Below are positions 50,591-61,055 of a stretch of DNA of 64,000 nt, piece by piece. Made by a program: the position numbers and the translations under genes. Each line of letters opens with the position of its first letter. Position 1 is the stretch's first letter. The notes below the pieces were generated by a model, which saw only the letters and a program-made list of their open reading frames with translations, ran no database searches and was not told the DNA's origin. The DNA comes from Burkholderia lata (lineage in GTDB: Bacteria > Pseudomonadota > Gammaproteobacteria > Burkholderiales > Burkholderiaceae). The stretch is taken from contig NZ_CABVQK010000010.1 in assembly GCF_902499335.1 (NCBI RefSeq), positions 1 through 64,000 of the forward strand. The letters run 5' to 3'.

Positions 50591-51418
50591 ATGTCTTCCC
50601 CGCTTACTTTCATCGAATCGCTGCGCGCCGCGTGGCAGCGCACCAACTCGCTGCTGTGCGTCGGCCTCGATCCCGAGCCGTCGCGTTTCCCCGTGCAGTT
50701 CGACGGCCAGCCCGACGCGATCTTCGAATTCTGCCGGCAGATCGTCGACGCAACCGCGCAATACGCGAGCGCGTTCAAACCGCAGATCGCCTACTTCGCC
50801 GCGCATCGCGCGGAAGACCAGCTCGAACGGCTGATCGCGCACATCCACCTGCAGCATCCGGGCCTGCCCGTGATCCTCGACGCGAAGCGCGGCGACATCG
50901 GCAGCACGGCCGAGCAGTACGCGCGCGAGGCGTTCGAGCGCTACCGCGCGGATGCCGTCACGGTGAACCCGTACATGGGCTATGACTCGGTCGAGCCGTA
51001 CTTCGAGCATGAAGGCAAGGGCGTGATCGTGCTGTGCCGCACGTCGAACCCGGGCGGTTCCGACCTGCAGTTCCTCGACACGAACGGCCGGCCGCTGTAC
51101 CAGGTCGTCGCCGACCTCGCGGCGAACAAGTGGAACGCGAAGAACGGCCAGCTCGGCCTCGTGGTCGGCGCGACGTTCCCGAAGGAAATCGAGATCGTGC
51201 GCGGGATCGTCGGCGACATGCCGCTCCTGATTCCCGGCATCGGCGCGCAGGGCGGCGACGTGCAGGCGACCGTCAACGCGGGCCGCACTGCCGACGGCAC
51301 CGGCATGATGATCAACTCGTCGCGCGCGATCCTGTACGCGAGCAAGGGCGAGGATTTCGCCGAAGCCGCGGCGCTCGCCGCGCAGAAGACGCGCGACACG
51401 ATCAACGCGCATCGCTGA
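50591..51418 (+). CDS. pyrF: Orotidine 5'-phosphate decarboxylase
   Basis: A 275-residue enzyme forming UMP. Seen: LLCVGLDPEPSRFP (about 21-34), KPQIAYFA, and DAKRGDIGSTAEQYA (about 97-111), the type 2 (UMP-synthase-like) catalytic Lys-Asp signature, then VNPYMG and IPGIGAQGGDV. The ATG start gives MSSPLTFIESL. It is probably transcribed independently of the sugar operon; TAAAAT a few bases after the epimerase stop may be its -10. Confidence 0.95.
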   Translation: MSSPLTFIESLRAAWQRTNSLLCVGLDPEPSRFPVQFDGQPDAIFEFCRQIVDATAQYASAFKPQIAYFAAHRAEDQLERLIAHIHLQHPGLPVILDAKRGDIGSTAEQYAREAFERYRADAVTVNPYMGYDSVEPYFEHEGKGVIVLCRTSNPGGSDLQFLDTNGRPLYQVVADLAANKWNAKNGQLGLVVGATFPKEIEIVRGIVGDMPLLIPGIGAQGGDVQATVNAGRTADGTGMMINSSRAILYASKGEDFAEAAALAAQKTRDTINAHR

Positions 51419-51618
51419 AATACCGGCCGCCCGCCCGGGCGGCCTTGCATCGCCGGGCCCGCGTTCGCGGGCCGCTCCTCTGCCTGCCCCGATGTCCGCT
51501 GCACTGACGCACGCGGACAACTTCCCGTCGCTTCCGAACCGCATCCCCGCGTGCCAATCGCGCGATGCTGCCGCTTGTCATCGATCTGTAACGAAAATGT
51601 CAAGAAAGGAGTGACGCC

Positions 51619-52677
51619 ATGCCCAAGCTGTCCCGCCGAATCCTGAGCACGCTCGCCGCGTCGCTGTGCATGACGTTCGCCCATGCGGCGGATCTGTCGC
51701 ACTGGCCGGCCGACAGCGCGAAGGCGCTGAACGCAATGATCGCGGCGCACGCGAACCGCGGCGACTACGCGGTGTTCGACGCCGACAACACGACCTACCG
51801 CTACGACCTCGAGGAGTCGCTGCTGCCGTACCTCGAGAACCGCGGCGTGCTGACGCGCGACACGCTCGACCCGTCGCTGAAGCTGATCCCGTTCAAGGAT
51901 TCCGCCGACTACAAGGAATCGCTGACGAGCTATTACTACCGGCTGTGCGAGATCGACGACCTGGTCTGCTACCCGTGGATCGCGCAGGCGTTCGCCGGGC
52001 AGTCGCTGGCCGACCTGAAGCGCCACGTCGACGCGATGCTCGCCGACGGCAAGCCGGTCCCGATCCGCTACTGGCAGGGCGACAAGGTGGTCGACGGCAC
52101 GGTGAACCCGCCGCGCTTCTTCCGCGGGATGCAGGAGCTGTACAACGCGCTGCGCGAGAACGGGATCGAGGTCTACGTGATGACGGCCGCGCACGAGGAG
52201 CTCGCGCGGCTCGTGCTGTCCGACCCGAAGTACGGCTACAACGTGAAGCCGCAGAACGTGATCGGCGTGACGACGCTGCTGCGCAACCCGGCGACGGGCG
52301 CGCTGACGACGTCCCGGCTGCAGATCAAGGCCGGCAAGTACGACGAGGCCGCGAACCGCAGCCTGGTGATCACGCCGTTCCTGATGAACCCGATGACGTG
52401 GTACGAGGGCAAGCTCGGCTCGATCGTCGGCTGGATCGACCAGTGGAAGAAGCCGGTGCTCGTCGCGGGCGACACGCCGACGTCCGACGGCTACATGCTG
52501 CTGAACGCGACCGACGTCGCGCGCGGCGGCGTGCGCGTGTGGGTGAACAAGAAGGACAAGCAGATGGCGCAGATCCGCGCGTGGTCGGAAGAAGCGGCCG
52601 CGCAGCAGAAATCGCTCGGCCTGCCGGTGACGGCGGACAAGAACTGGATCGTCGTGAAGCCCGACGCGATCCAGTAA
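51619..52677 (+). CDS. HAD-family phosphatase, phosphorylcholine-phosphatase-like
   Basis: A 352-residue exported phosphatase. Signal peptide to about residue 23 (CMTFAHAADL). HAD motif I is FDADNTTYRYDLEE (about 52-65) with both Asp residues, motif II lies in VYVMTAAHEE, and motif IV in LVAGDTPTSDGYM (Gly-Asp-x3-Ser-Asp). This set matches Pseudomonas PchP, which releases choline from phosphorylcholine in the periplasm. Two close Cys (LCEIDDLVC) may form a disulfide. The ATG follows AAAGGAG. Choline use is inferred. Confidence 0.85.
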   Translation: MPKLSRRILSTLAASLCMTFAHAADLSHWPADSAKALNAMIAAHANRGDYAVFDADNTTYRYDLEESLLPYLENRGVLTRDTLDPSLKLIPFKDSADYKESLTSYYYRLCEIDDLVCYPWIAQAFAGQSLADLKRHVDAMLADGKPVPIRYWQGDKVVDGTVNPPRFFRGMQELYNALRENGIEVYVMTAAHEELARLVLSDPKYGYNVKPQNVIGVTTLLRNPATGALTTSRLQIKAGKYDEAANRSLVITPFLMNPMTWYEGKLGSIVGWIDQWKKPVLVAGDTPTSDGYMLLNATDVARGGVRVWVNKKDKQMAQIRAWSEEAAAQQKSLGLPVTADKNWIVVKPDAIQ

Positions 52678-52686
52678 GCGGGCAAG

Positions 52687-52709
52687 CGGGGGCGCGGCAC
52701 GCGCCCCCG
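52687..52709. terminator. GC-rich hairpin between convergent genes
   Basis: CGGGGGCGCG and CGCGCCCCCG pair perfectly around GCA. There is no T run. It lies between the phosphatase and pncC stop codons, so it probably serves both transcripts. Confidence 0.65.
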
Positions 52710-52715
52710 GCCGGA

Positions 52716-53216
52716 TCAGCCCTCGCGCTCGTCGAGCAGCTTCAGCAGCCCGCGCAGCGCATGCGCGGCCGCCTGCGTGCGGATCTGTTCGCGGTCGCCC
52801 TTGAACACGAGCGTCTCGACGTCGGTATGCAGCCGGTTGCTCCAGCCGAACGACACGGTGCCGACCGGCTTCTTCTCGCTGCCGCCCGCCGGGCCGGCGA
52901 TGCCGGTGACGGACAGCGCGACTTGCGCGCGGCTGTTGCGCAGCGCGCCTTCGGCCATCGCGCGCGCGACGGGCTCGCTGACGGCGCCGTGCTTGTCGAT
53001 CAGGTCGGGCGGCACGCCGATCATCTCGATCTTGGCCTGGTTCGAGTACGTGACGAAGCCGCGCTCGAACCACTGGCTGCTGCCGGAGATGTCGGTGATC
53101 GCCGCGGCGATCATGCCGCCGGTGCAGGATTCGGCGGTGGCGAGCGTCAGGTGCTCGTCACGCAGCTTGTTGCCTGCGCGGATCGCAAGCTGGTGGACGA
53201 CGGAATCGGTTGGCAT
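52716..53216 (-). CDS. pncC: Nicotinamide-nucleotide amidase (CinA C-terminal family)
   Basis: A 166-residue stand-alone CinA C-terminal domain that deamidates NMN to NaMN. Seen: LATAESCTGGMIAAAITD with the catalytic Ser (about 32), FVTYSNQAKIEMIGV, and SVTGIAGPAGGSEKKPVG. No N-terminal molybdopterin-binding domain, so it is the short PncC form. It follows pgpA after 31 bp, on the same strand as thiL and pgpA. Confidence 0.92.
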   Translation of the reverse strand: MPTDSVVHQLAIRAGNKLRDEHLTLATAESCTGGMIAAAITDISGSSQWFERGFVTYSNQAKIEMIGVPPDLIDKHGAVSEPVARAMAEGALRNSRAQVALSVTGIAGPAGGSEKKPVGTVSFGWSNRLHTDVETLVFKGDREQIRTQAAAHALRGLLKLLDEREG

Positions 53217-53247
53217 GCGCGTCGGGAAACGGGAGTCGGGAAATCGG

Positions 53248-53799
53248 TCAGCCGACGACGGAGCGCCACAGGGCGATCACGAGCAGCGTCATGAACGCGG
53301 CGACCAGGTCGTCGACCATGATGCCGAGCCCGCCTTTCAGGCGGCGGTCGAAATAGCGAATCGGCGGCGGCTTGAGCATGTCGAAGAAGCGGAACGCGAC
53401 GAACGTCCACAGCTGGCCGACGAAGGTCGCGGGCGTGACGAACAGCATCACGAGCCAGATCGCGACGATCTCGTCCCAGACGACGGCGCCCGGATCGGCC
53501 GTGCCCATCTTCCTCGCGGTGAAACCGGTGAGCCACGTGCCTGCCACGAAGCCGACCGCGATCAGCGCCCACCATTCGGGTACCGTCAGGTAGCGGTTGA
53601 GCACGACGAACGTGAGCCAGCCGAACAGCGAGCCGAACGTGCCGGGCATGATCGGCGCGAGCCCGCTGCCGAAGCCGAGCGACACGATGTGCGCCGGGTG
53701 CGACAGCATGAAGCGCGCGGTTGCGCGCTGCGGGGCGTTGCCGCCAGGTGCGGCGCCGGGCTCGGCCGCGGCGTGCGCGGGCGTCGGGTCAGTCTGCAT
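53248..53799 (-). CDS. pgpA: Phosphatidylglycerophosphatase A
   Basis: A 183-residue inner-membrane enzyme that dephosphorylates PGP to phosphatidylglycerol. Seen: VSLGFGSGLAPIMPGTFGSLFG, the family hallmark (about 34-55), DPGAVVWDEIVAIWLVM with acidic residues, FRFFDMLKPPPI, and GGLGIMVDDLVAA. About four membrane segments. The first 25 residues are an Ala/Pro-rich extension. Its ATG lies inside the end of thiL (11-bp overlap), a common thiL-pgpA-pncC order. Confidence 0.94.
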   Translation of the reverse strand: MQTDPTPAHAAAEPGAAPGGNAPQRATARFMLSHPAHIVSLGFGSGLAPIMPGTFGSLFGWLTFVVLNRYLTVPEWWALIAVGFVAGTWLTGFTARKMGTADPGAVVWDEIVAIWLVMLFVTPATFVGQLWTFVAFRFFDMLKPPPIRYFDRRLKGGLGIMVDDLVAAFMTLLVIALWRSVVG

Positions 53800-54787
53800 G
53801 GAAGTGGTCGAAGCCGTGCAACGTGAGAGCGAGGGGCGCGCCGGCGGCGTCGCGCCACGCGATCGCGGGCTGCTCCGACGGCGCGGACAACGCGCGTATT
53901 GTACCGATCCGGGTGACCGCCACGCCGGCCGTCACGCCGGCCGCTTCGACCGCCGCGCGGGCCGCCGCCGGCGCGGTGAAGCAGAGTTCGTAGTCGTCGC
54001 CGCCCGCCAGCGTGCAGCGGCGCTGCACGTCGGGCGGCAGCGTCGCGAGCGCGGCCGAGCGCGGCACCGCGTCGGCATCGATCTCGGCGCGCACGTTCGA
54101 ACGGGCCAGGATGTGCTGCAGGTCGCCGGCGAGGCCGTCCGAGATGTCGAGCGCCGCGTGCGCAACGCCCGCGAGCGCGAGGCCGAGCGCGATGCGCGGT
54201 TCGGGGCGCTCGAGCGCGCGCCGGAACGTGGCTGCTTCGTTCGCGCCGGCCGCCCATTCGCCACGCACGACGCCGAGGCCGGCGCGCGCATCGCCGAGCG
54301 TGCCGGACACCCAGACGTCGTCGCCGTCGCGCGCGGCGTCGCGGCGCAGCGCAGCGTCGGGCGCGACTTCGCCGAACACGGTCACGCACAGGTTCAGCGG
54401 GCCGCTCGTCGTGTCGCCGCCGATCAGCTCGCAGCCGTAGCGCTCGGCGAGCGCGAACAGCCCGTTGCTGAACGCTTCCAGCCACGCCGCGTCGGCCCGC
54501 GGCAGCGCGCATGCGAGCGTGAACGCGCGCGGCTCGGCGCCCATTGCCGCGAGGTCGGACAGGTTGACCGCGAGCGTCTTGTGGCCGAGCGCGTCGGGAG
54601 CGACGTCGGGGAAGAAGTGGCGGCCTTCCACCAGCATGTCGGTCGAAATGGCCAGCAATTTCCCGGATCGGGGCGTGATCAACGCGCAGTCGTCGCCGAT
54701 GCCGAGCGTCGACGCACGGGCGCCCTGCGCGGCGCGGCGCGTGAAGAAGCGTTCGATCAGCGAAAACTCGGAGAGGGCGGCTGGCAC
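53789..54787 (-). CDS. thiL: Thiamine-monophosphate kinase
   Basis: A 332-residue ATP-dependent enzyme making thiamine diphosphate. Seen: LSEFSLIERFF near the start, GIGDDCALI (about 31-39), STDMLVEGRHFF (about 53-64), NLSDLAAMGA (about 79-88), and GGDTTSG (about 127-133). I chose GTG 54787 because it gives the usual short lead before LSEF and no in-frame ATG lies near; much longer upstream readings run antisense through maeB. First gene of thiL-pgpA-pncC, divergent from maeB. Confidence 0.9.
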   Translation of the reverse strand: MPAALSEFSLIERFFTRRAAQGARASTLGIGDDCALITPRSGKLLAISTDMLVEGRHFFPDVAPDALGHKTLAVNLSDLAAMGAEPRAFTLACALPRADAAWLEAFSNGLFALAERYGCELIGGDTTSGPLNLCVTVFGEVAPDAALRRDAARDGDDVWVSGTLGDARAGLGVVRGEWAAGANEAATFRRALERPEPRIALGLALAGVAHAALDISDGLAGDLQHILARSNVRAEIDADAVPRSAALATLPPDVQRRCTLAGGDDYELCFTAPAAARAAVEAAGVTAGVAVTRIGTIRALSAPSEQPAIAWRDAAGAPLALTLHGFDHFHAD

Positions 54788-54964
54788 GGCGGATGGATCC
54801 GAAACGATGGAAGGAACGGCATTGTACGAGGCGAACGGCGGCGTTCCTGCACCGTTCAGTACAATTTTGTCGCGGCTGTTGCACCCGAATCGCCGGTCTG
54901 GCGGCCGATGATTGGCGCTACAATGCCGTCGAAGAGTTATTCTAATCCGCCCGCCAAGAGACAC

Positions 54965-57265
<2,301 letters not shown>

Positions 57266-57275
57266 GCCAAAACGA

Positions 57276-57308
57276 ACGCGCCAGGCCGGTCGAACCGGCC
57301 TGGCGCGT
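57276..57308. terminator. 15-bp hairpin after maeB
   Basis: Arms at 57276-57290 and 57294-57308 pair perfectly over 15 bp with a CGA loop. No T tract follows. It lies 10 bp after the maeB stop and probably ends or protects its mRNA. Confidence 0.7.
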
Positions 57309-57331
57309 CGGGCGAAATTGTAAACAAAAGC

Positions 57332-57470
57332 AAAAAGAGGCGTGCCCGCAATGGGCACGCCGCGGGCAGGGCGCAAACGCGCTTCCCTCAAGCAACATCA
57401 GCATCTCTCTCCACTCAGCGTAGCGGCGTGGCAAGGAGGCAGAGTCTTGCCATGCCAGAGATGCCGTCTG
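57332..57470 (-). ncRNA. Candidate small RNA
   Basis: A minus-strand RNA of about 140 nt is suggested by a nested fold with a terminator. The outer stem GCATCTCT/AGAGATGC (57464-57457 with 57408-57401) encloses an inner stem TGGCAAG/CTTGCCA (57452-57446 with 57435-57429). It ends in GGCGTGCCC/GGGCACGCC (57361-57339) followed by a T5 tract (57336-57332). An AT-rich element, TAAAAT (57477-57472), sits just upstream as a possible -10; no good -35 was found. No protein gene on this strand accounts for the terminator. Confidence 0.55.
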
Positions 57471-57642
57471 CATTTTATCCCGTGTAAGATAAATGTAGTG
57501 TGATTTCGGTAAAAAATGCACAATTCCGGGTATCACTGGTCTTTCGATTCCCAAACGGACATTGATTCGCGCGGCCAATAACGCTACGCTAACGCCTTTG
57601 TTGGTCGTCAACTACTTGATTTAACAGCGGGAACCCTGGTTC

Positions 57643-58074
57643 ATGGCACGCAAGTGGCTCCGCAACGGCGCGCTCGCGTCCGTCTTCGCGATGTTCGCGA
57701 TGGGTATCGTCGGCACGCCGACGGGCAGTCTGGTTTCCGCCGCTTACGCACGGGAGGCCGTTCCGGCCGACGTGGCGGCGAGCGGGCTCGATACGATTCC
57801 GACCGCCCGTCTTCCGCGCGAGGCCGTGACCACGCTGGGCCTGATCGGCGCTGGCGGTCCCTATCCGTACGAGAAAGACGGCGTCGTGTTTGGCAACCGC
57901 GAGCGGATCCTGCCAAAAGCGAAGCGCGGCTACTACCATGAGTACACGGTACCGACGCCGCGTGCCCGCAATCGCGGCGCGCGCCGGATCGTCTGTGGCG
58001 GGCCATTGCGCCGGATCGACAACTGTTATTACACGGGCGACCACTACAACAGTTTTAAACGTATTGTTGAATGA
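57643..58074 (+). CDS. Secreted guanyl-specific ribonuclease (barnase/RNase Sa family)
   Basis: A 143-residue exported RNase. A signal peptide runs to about residue 36 (basic RK, hydrophobic ALASVFAMFAMGIVG, then AAYA). The catalytic domain has GVVFGNRERILP, YYHEYTVPTP with the general-base Glu (about 99), GARRIVCGG with the Arg, and YYTGDHYNSFKRI with the general-acid His. Two Cys (VCGG, DNCYY) may pair. Length fits a microbial RNase of the Sa type plus signal. A barstar-type inhibitor gene lies 16 bp downstream. Confidence 0.9.
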   Translation: MARKWLRNGALASVFAMFAMGIVGTPTGSLVSAAYAREAVPADVAASGLDTIPTARLPREAVTTLGLIGAGGPYPYEKDGVVFGNRERILPKAKRGYYHEYTVPTPRARNRGARRIVCGGPLRRIDNCYYTGDHYNSFKRIVE

Positions 58075-58090
58075 CTTCGGGACGAATGGC

Positions 58091-58654
58091 ATGAGCGACT
58101 CCATCTACGCGCACGAAACGGCGGCGGCGGAACTGTTCGCAGCCGGCGACGGCAATCTGTTTCAGCGCGTGATCCAACTGCACGCGGCGGCACAGGCTGG
58201 CGGCACGCCGGAGCAACAGGAAGCCGAGCCCGGGCTTTCATCGAACGAGGAGCCTATGAGCCTTTTCACGACCGTGCGACCCAATCTCGTGCAGTCGATC
58301 CGCGCGTTCCGCGTGCAGGATCTCGCCGACGAAGCCGGCCGGCTCGGCCAGCATTTCCTGTATGCGTATTGCGGCGCCGCGCAGTCGAAGCAGGAAGTGA
58401 TGGAAACGATCGCGACGTCGTTCCTGTTCCCGAAGCATTTCGGGAAGAACTACGACGCGCTGTACGACTCGCTGACCGACCTCGTCGCGAAGGCTGGCGC
58501 GCAGCCCGGTTTCGTGATCGTCCTGGAAGGGCTGCCGATCGCGCAGAAGTTCGACAAGGAAGGGCGCGAGACGCTGCTCGACGTGTTCCGCGAGGCGGCC
58601 GAATTCTGGGCCGAGCGCAAGGTCGCGTTCCGCGTGTTCTACTCGTTCGCGTAA
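58091..58654 (+). CDS. Barstar-family ribonuclease inhibitor
   Basis: A 187-residue protein whose second half is barstar-like: FPKHFGKNYDALYDSLTDL (about 117-135) matches the barstar helix whose two Asp residues block the RNase active site, and FVIVLEGLP and FRVFYSFA are late strands. There is no signal peptide, so it acts in the cytoplasm. The N-terminal 75 residues are extra compared with barstar (about 90 residues). An internal ATG at 58256 has a strong GAGGAG and would give 132 residues. Together with the RNase this is a toxin-immunity pair. Confidence 0.88.
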   Translation: MSDSIYAHETAAAELFAAGDGNLFQRVIQLHAAAQAGGTPEQQEAEPGLSSNEEPMSLFTTVRPNLVQSIRAFRVQDLADEAGRLGQHFLYAYCGAAQSKQEVMETIATSFLFPKHFGKNYDALYDSLTDLVAKAGAQPGFVIVLEGLPIAQKFDKEGRETLLDVFREAAEFWAERKVAFRVFYSFA

Positions 58655-58695
58655 GCGCATGTCGGCCAGCGGCCGATCCGCCGAACACCCCCTGA

Positions 58696-58720
58696 AAGCC
58701 CGCTTCGAGCGGGCTTTTTT
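58696..58720 (+). terminator. Intrinsic terminator after the barstar gene
   Basis: AAGCCCGC and GCGGGCTT form a stem with a 5-nt loop, followed by further T residues. It closes the RNase-inhibitor operon. Confidence 0.9.
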
Positions 58721-58876
58721 GCGCCCACGCGATGCGCGCGGGCCGGTGCGGCGCGTCGCTCGCTGACATCGACCTTTCATCGGGCACTTTTTTTCGAGAC
58801 AATCTCGGTCGGCCCGGCCGCGGCAGCCGCCGCATCGGGCGCATACAACAAACCATCGAGAGAGGGCTGTCTTCCC

Positions 58877-59584
58877 ATGAATATTTCCCGTTCCGCACGC
58901 GCCGTCGTGCTGCCCCTGCTGGTCGCGGCGGGCGCCGCGCACGCCGCGCCGCTTACGCCTGAGCAGACCGTCGACCTCTATATCGGCGCACTCGTCAACG
59001 GCGACGTGTCGAAAGCCCGCGAGTTCAACGACGCCGTACGTGCGAGTTACAGCGGCAAGGACGCGCTCGACATCGACGTGCTGTCGAAGATGGGCGATTC
59101 GATGCGCAAGGACATGGCCGAAGGCATGCTGGCGCCGATGCCGCCGAAGGCGAGTGCCGCATTGCGTCCGTCGGTCGAGAGCATGGCCGCGGCCTATCAG
59201 CGTGCGGTCAATCGCTCGGAGTGCAAGGCAACCGGGTCGTCGCAACGACCGAACTCGGCTGTCGAGGGCCACACGGTCGCGACGGTCGAATTCTCGTGCC
59301 GCGTGCCGGATGCGGGGCCGGGCGGGAAGGCGCTCGAGGCGAAGCTTGGCCCCAACCGGCGCCTGAAGAACGATGCGGCACGCGTTGCCGCGTTCAAGGC
59401 GGTCTTCTCCGGCATCGCGCAGGTTCTGGACGACGCGCCGGTGACGCGCCCGGCGACGGGCAAGATCGACGTTTACAGCCTGGAGGCGGGTGGCTGGACG
59501 ACCGGAAGCCCGCAAGACGTGCTGACGCCGGTGCTCGATACGTTGTCCGATTCGATGCCGCACGGCTCGTCGAGCGACAAGTAA
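58877..59584 (+). CDS. Exported protein of unknown function
   Basis: A 235-residue protein. Signal peptide to about residue 23 (LPLLVAAGAAHA-AP). The mature part begins LTPEQTVDLYIGALVNGDVSKAREFND, like a small NTF2/DUF-type helical start, and has two Cys (SECKATG, FSCRVPD) that may pair. It is rich in Ala, Lys and Asp. No named family is recognised. The gene stands alone between the RNase-inhibitor terminator and the converging rsmE gene. Confidence 0.7.
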   Translation: MNISRSARAVVLPLLVAAGAAHAAPLTPEQTVDLYIGALVNGDVSKAREFNDAVRASYSGKDALDIDVLSKMGDSMRKDMAEGMLAPMPPKASAALRPSVESMAAAYQRAVNRSECKATGSSQRPNSAVEGHTVATVEFSCRVPDAGPGGKALEAKLGPNRRLKNDAARVAAFKAVFSGIAQVLDDAPVTRPATGKIDVYSLEAGGWTTGSPQDVLTPVLDTLSDSMPHGSSSDK

Positions 59585-59692
59585 GTCGCGATAGCCCCCG
59601 CGTCGAAACGCGCCGCATTCCTGCGGTGATGCCGGCCGCTTATCGTGCGGTCACGGAGGTGTCGCGCTGCCTGACGGCGGCACGACTCTTGG

Positions 59693-60481
59693 TCACCACC
59701 CGCCCCAGCGCGCCGCGAGCGCCGCGAGCACGGCCGCGCCGGCCGTCTCGGTGCGCAGCACGCGGGGCCCGAGCGACAGCGCGGTGAACCCGCGTGCGCG
59801 TGCCGCATTTTCCTCGTCGGGCGACAGCCCGCCTTCCGGCCCGATCAGCAGCGTGACGGTTGCGGCCGGCGGCGCGTCGGGCAGCGACGCGAACGGGATG
59901 CTCGCGCGCGGCGACAGCAGCAGCCGCAGTTCGCCTTCGGCCGGCGAGGCCGGCAGCGTATCGAGCCACGCGTTGAAGCTGGCTACCGGCGCGACGTCGG
60001 GCACGCGGTTTCGCCCGCATTGCTCGCACGACGCGCGCACGACGCCGCGCCAGTGCGCGACGCGCTTGTCCGCGCGCTCGCCGGCGAGCTTCACGACACC
60101 GCGCGCGGTCGACAGCGGCACGACCGCCGCCACGCCGAGCTCGACGGCCTTCTCGATCACCCAGTCCATCTTGTCGCCGCCGGCGATGCCTTGCGCGAGC
60201 GTCACGCGATAGGGCGGCTCGGCTTCGGCCGGTTCGAACGTGTCGATCTGCGCGAGCGCGCTGCGCTTGTCGATCTCGACGAGCCGCGCGCGGTACTGGC
60301 CGCCGGTGCCGTCGAACAGCGCGAGCACGTCGCCGGGCTGCAGGCGCAGCACCTGCGCGTGGCGCGCGACATCGGCCGGCAACGCGAGCGTGGCGTCGGC
60401 GCGCAGTGCCGCGTCGACGAAAAAGCGCGGCACGGCCGCGGTGGTGGTGGCTTCGTTCATGCGTGTAGCGGTTTGGGTCAT
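59693..60481 (-). CDS. rsmE: 16S rRNA m3U1498 methyltransferase
   Basis: A 262-residue SPOUT enzyme methylating U1498 of 16S rRNA. Seen: PRFFVDAAL (about 18-26), PUA-like AQVLRLQPGDVLALFDG, QGIAGGDKMDWVIEKAVELG, and the SAM-binding trefoil knot LLIGPEGGLSPDEE with LGPRVLRTETA near the end. The start at 60481 overlaps the VOC gene stop (ATGA); an ATG at 60460 is the alternative. Confidence 0.94.
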   Translation of the reverse strand: MTQTATRMNEATTTAAVPRFFVDAALRADATLALPADVARHAQVLRLQPGDVLALFDGTGGQYRARLVEIDKRSALAQIDTFEPAEAEPPYRVTLAQGIAGGDKMDWVIEKAVELGVAAVVPLSTARGVVKLAGERADKRVAHWRGVVRASCEQCGRNRVPDVAPVASFNAWLDTLPASPAEGELRLLLSPRASIPFASLPDAPPAATVTLLIGPEGGLSPDEENAARARGFTALSLGPRVLRTETAGAAVLAALAARWGGW

Positions 60482-60894
60482 GCGTCGAGGCGGTGTCCGA
60501 GTGCCCACCGGTAGCCGTCGAGATCCTCGATCTGTGCGAACCGGTCGCCCCAGAACTGATCCTGCGGCGGGCTCAGCGATTTCGCGCCCGCGTCGAGCGC
60601 GCGCTGCCAGGTGGCGTCGACGTCGTCGACATACAGGTAGAACGATTGCGGCGCGGTGGCGTTCGCGCTCTTCGGCGTGAGCGCGGTCGAGCCGAACGCA
60701 CCCTCGGGCGCGAACATCACGATCAGCTGGCCGCGGTAGGCCATCTCGACGTGCATGATCGCGCCGTCCTCGTCGTGCACGTCGCGCAGCTCGAAGCCGA
60801 ATGCGGCCTTGAAGAAATCGATGGCCGCGCGCGCGTTGCGTACGGCCAGGTAGGGCGTCAACCAAGGCACGTTGGCCGGACGTGGATCGGTCAT
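60478..60894 (-). CDS. VOC-family (glyoxalase/bleomycin-resistance-like) protein
   Basis: A 138-residue VOC protein of the PhnB-like type. Two beta-alpha-beta-beta-beta units are visible: WLTPYLAVRNARAAIDFFKAAFGFEL, then IMHVEMAYRGQLIVMF, and YLYVDDVDATWQRALDAGAKSL with WGDRFAQIEDLDGYRWAL. The substrate is unknown. Its stop overlaps the rsmE start by 4 bp, so the two are co-translated. Confidence 0.85.
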   Translation of the reverse strand: MTDPRPANVPWLTPYLAVRNARAAIDFFKAAFGFELRDVHDEDGAIMHVEMAYRGQLIVMFAPEGAFGSTALTPKSANATAPQSFYLYVDDVDATWQRALDAGAKSLSPPQDQFWGDRFAQIEDLDGYRWALGHRLDA

Positions 60895-61055
60895 GAAAAT
60901 CTCCTGTGTGGGCGCTTCGGCGCTTGCGCTGATTCCATGCTTCGGCGTTCGTTCAGGGGGCGTCGCGGCGTCCGGGGCGTTTCGCCCCGGTGCCGGACAT
61001 CACGAATCCTGCGAAGTCGCGATGAAAAAACGGAGCGAGGCGGCCGCGCGGACGC

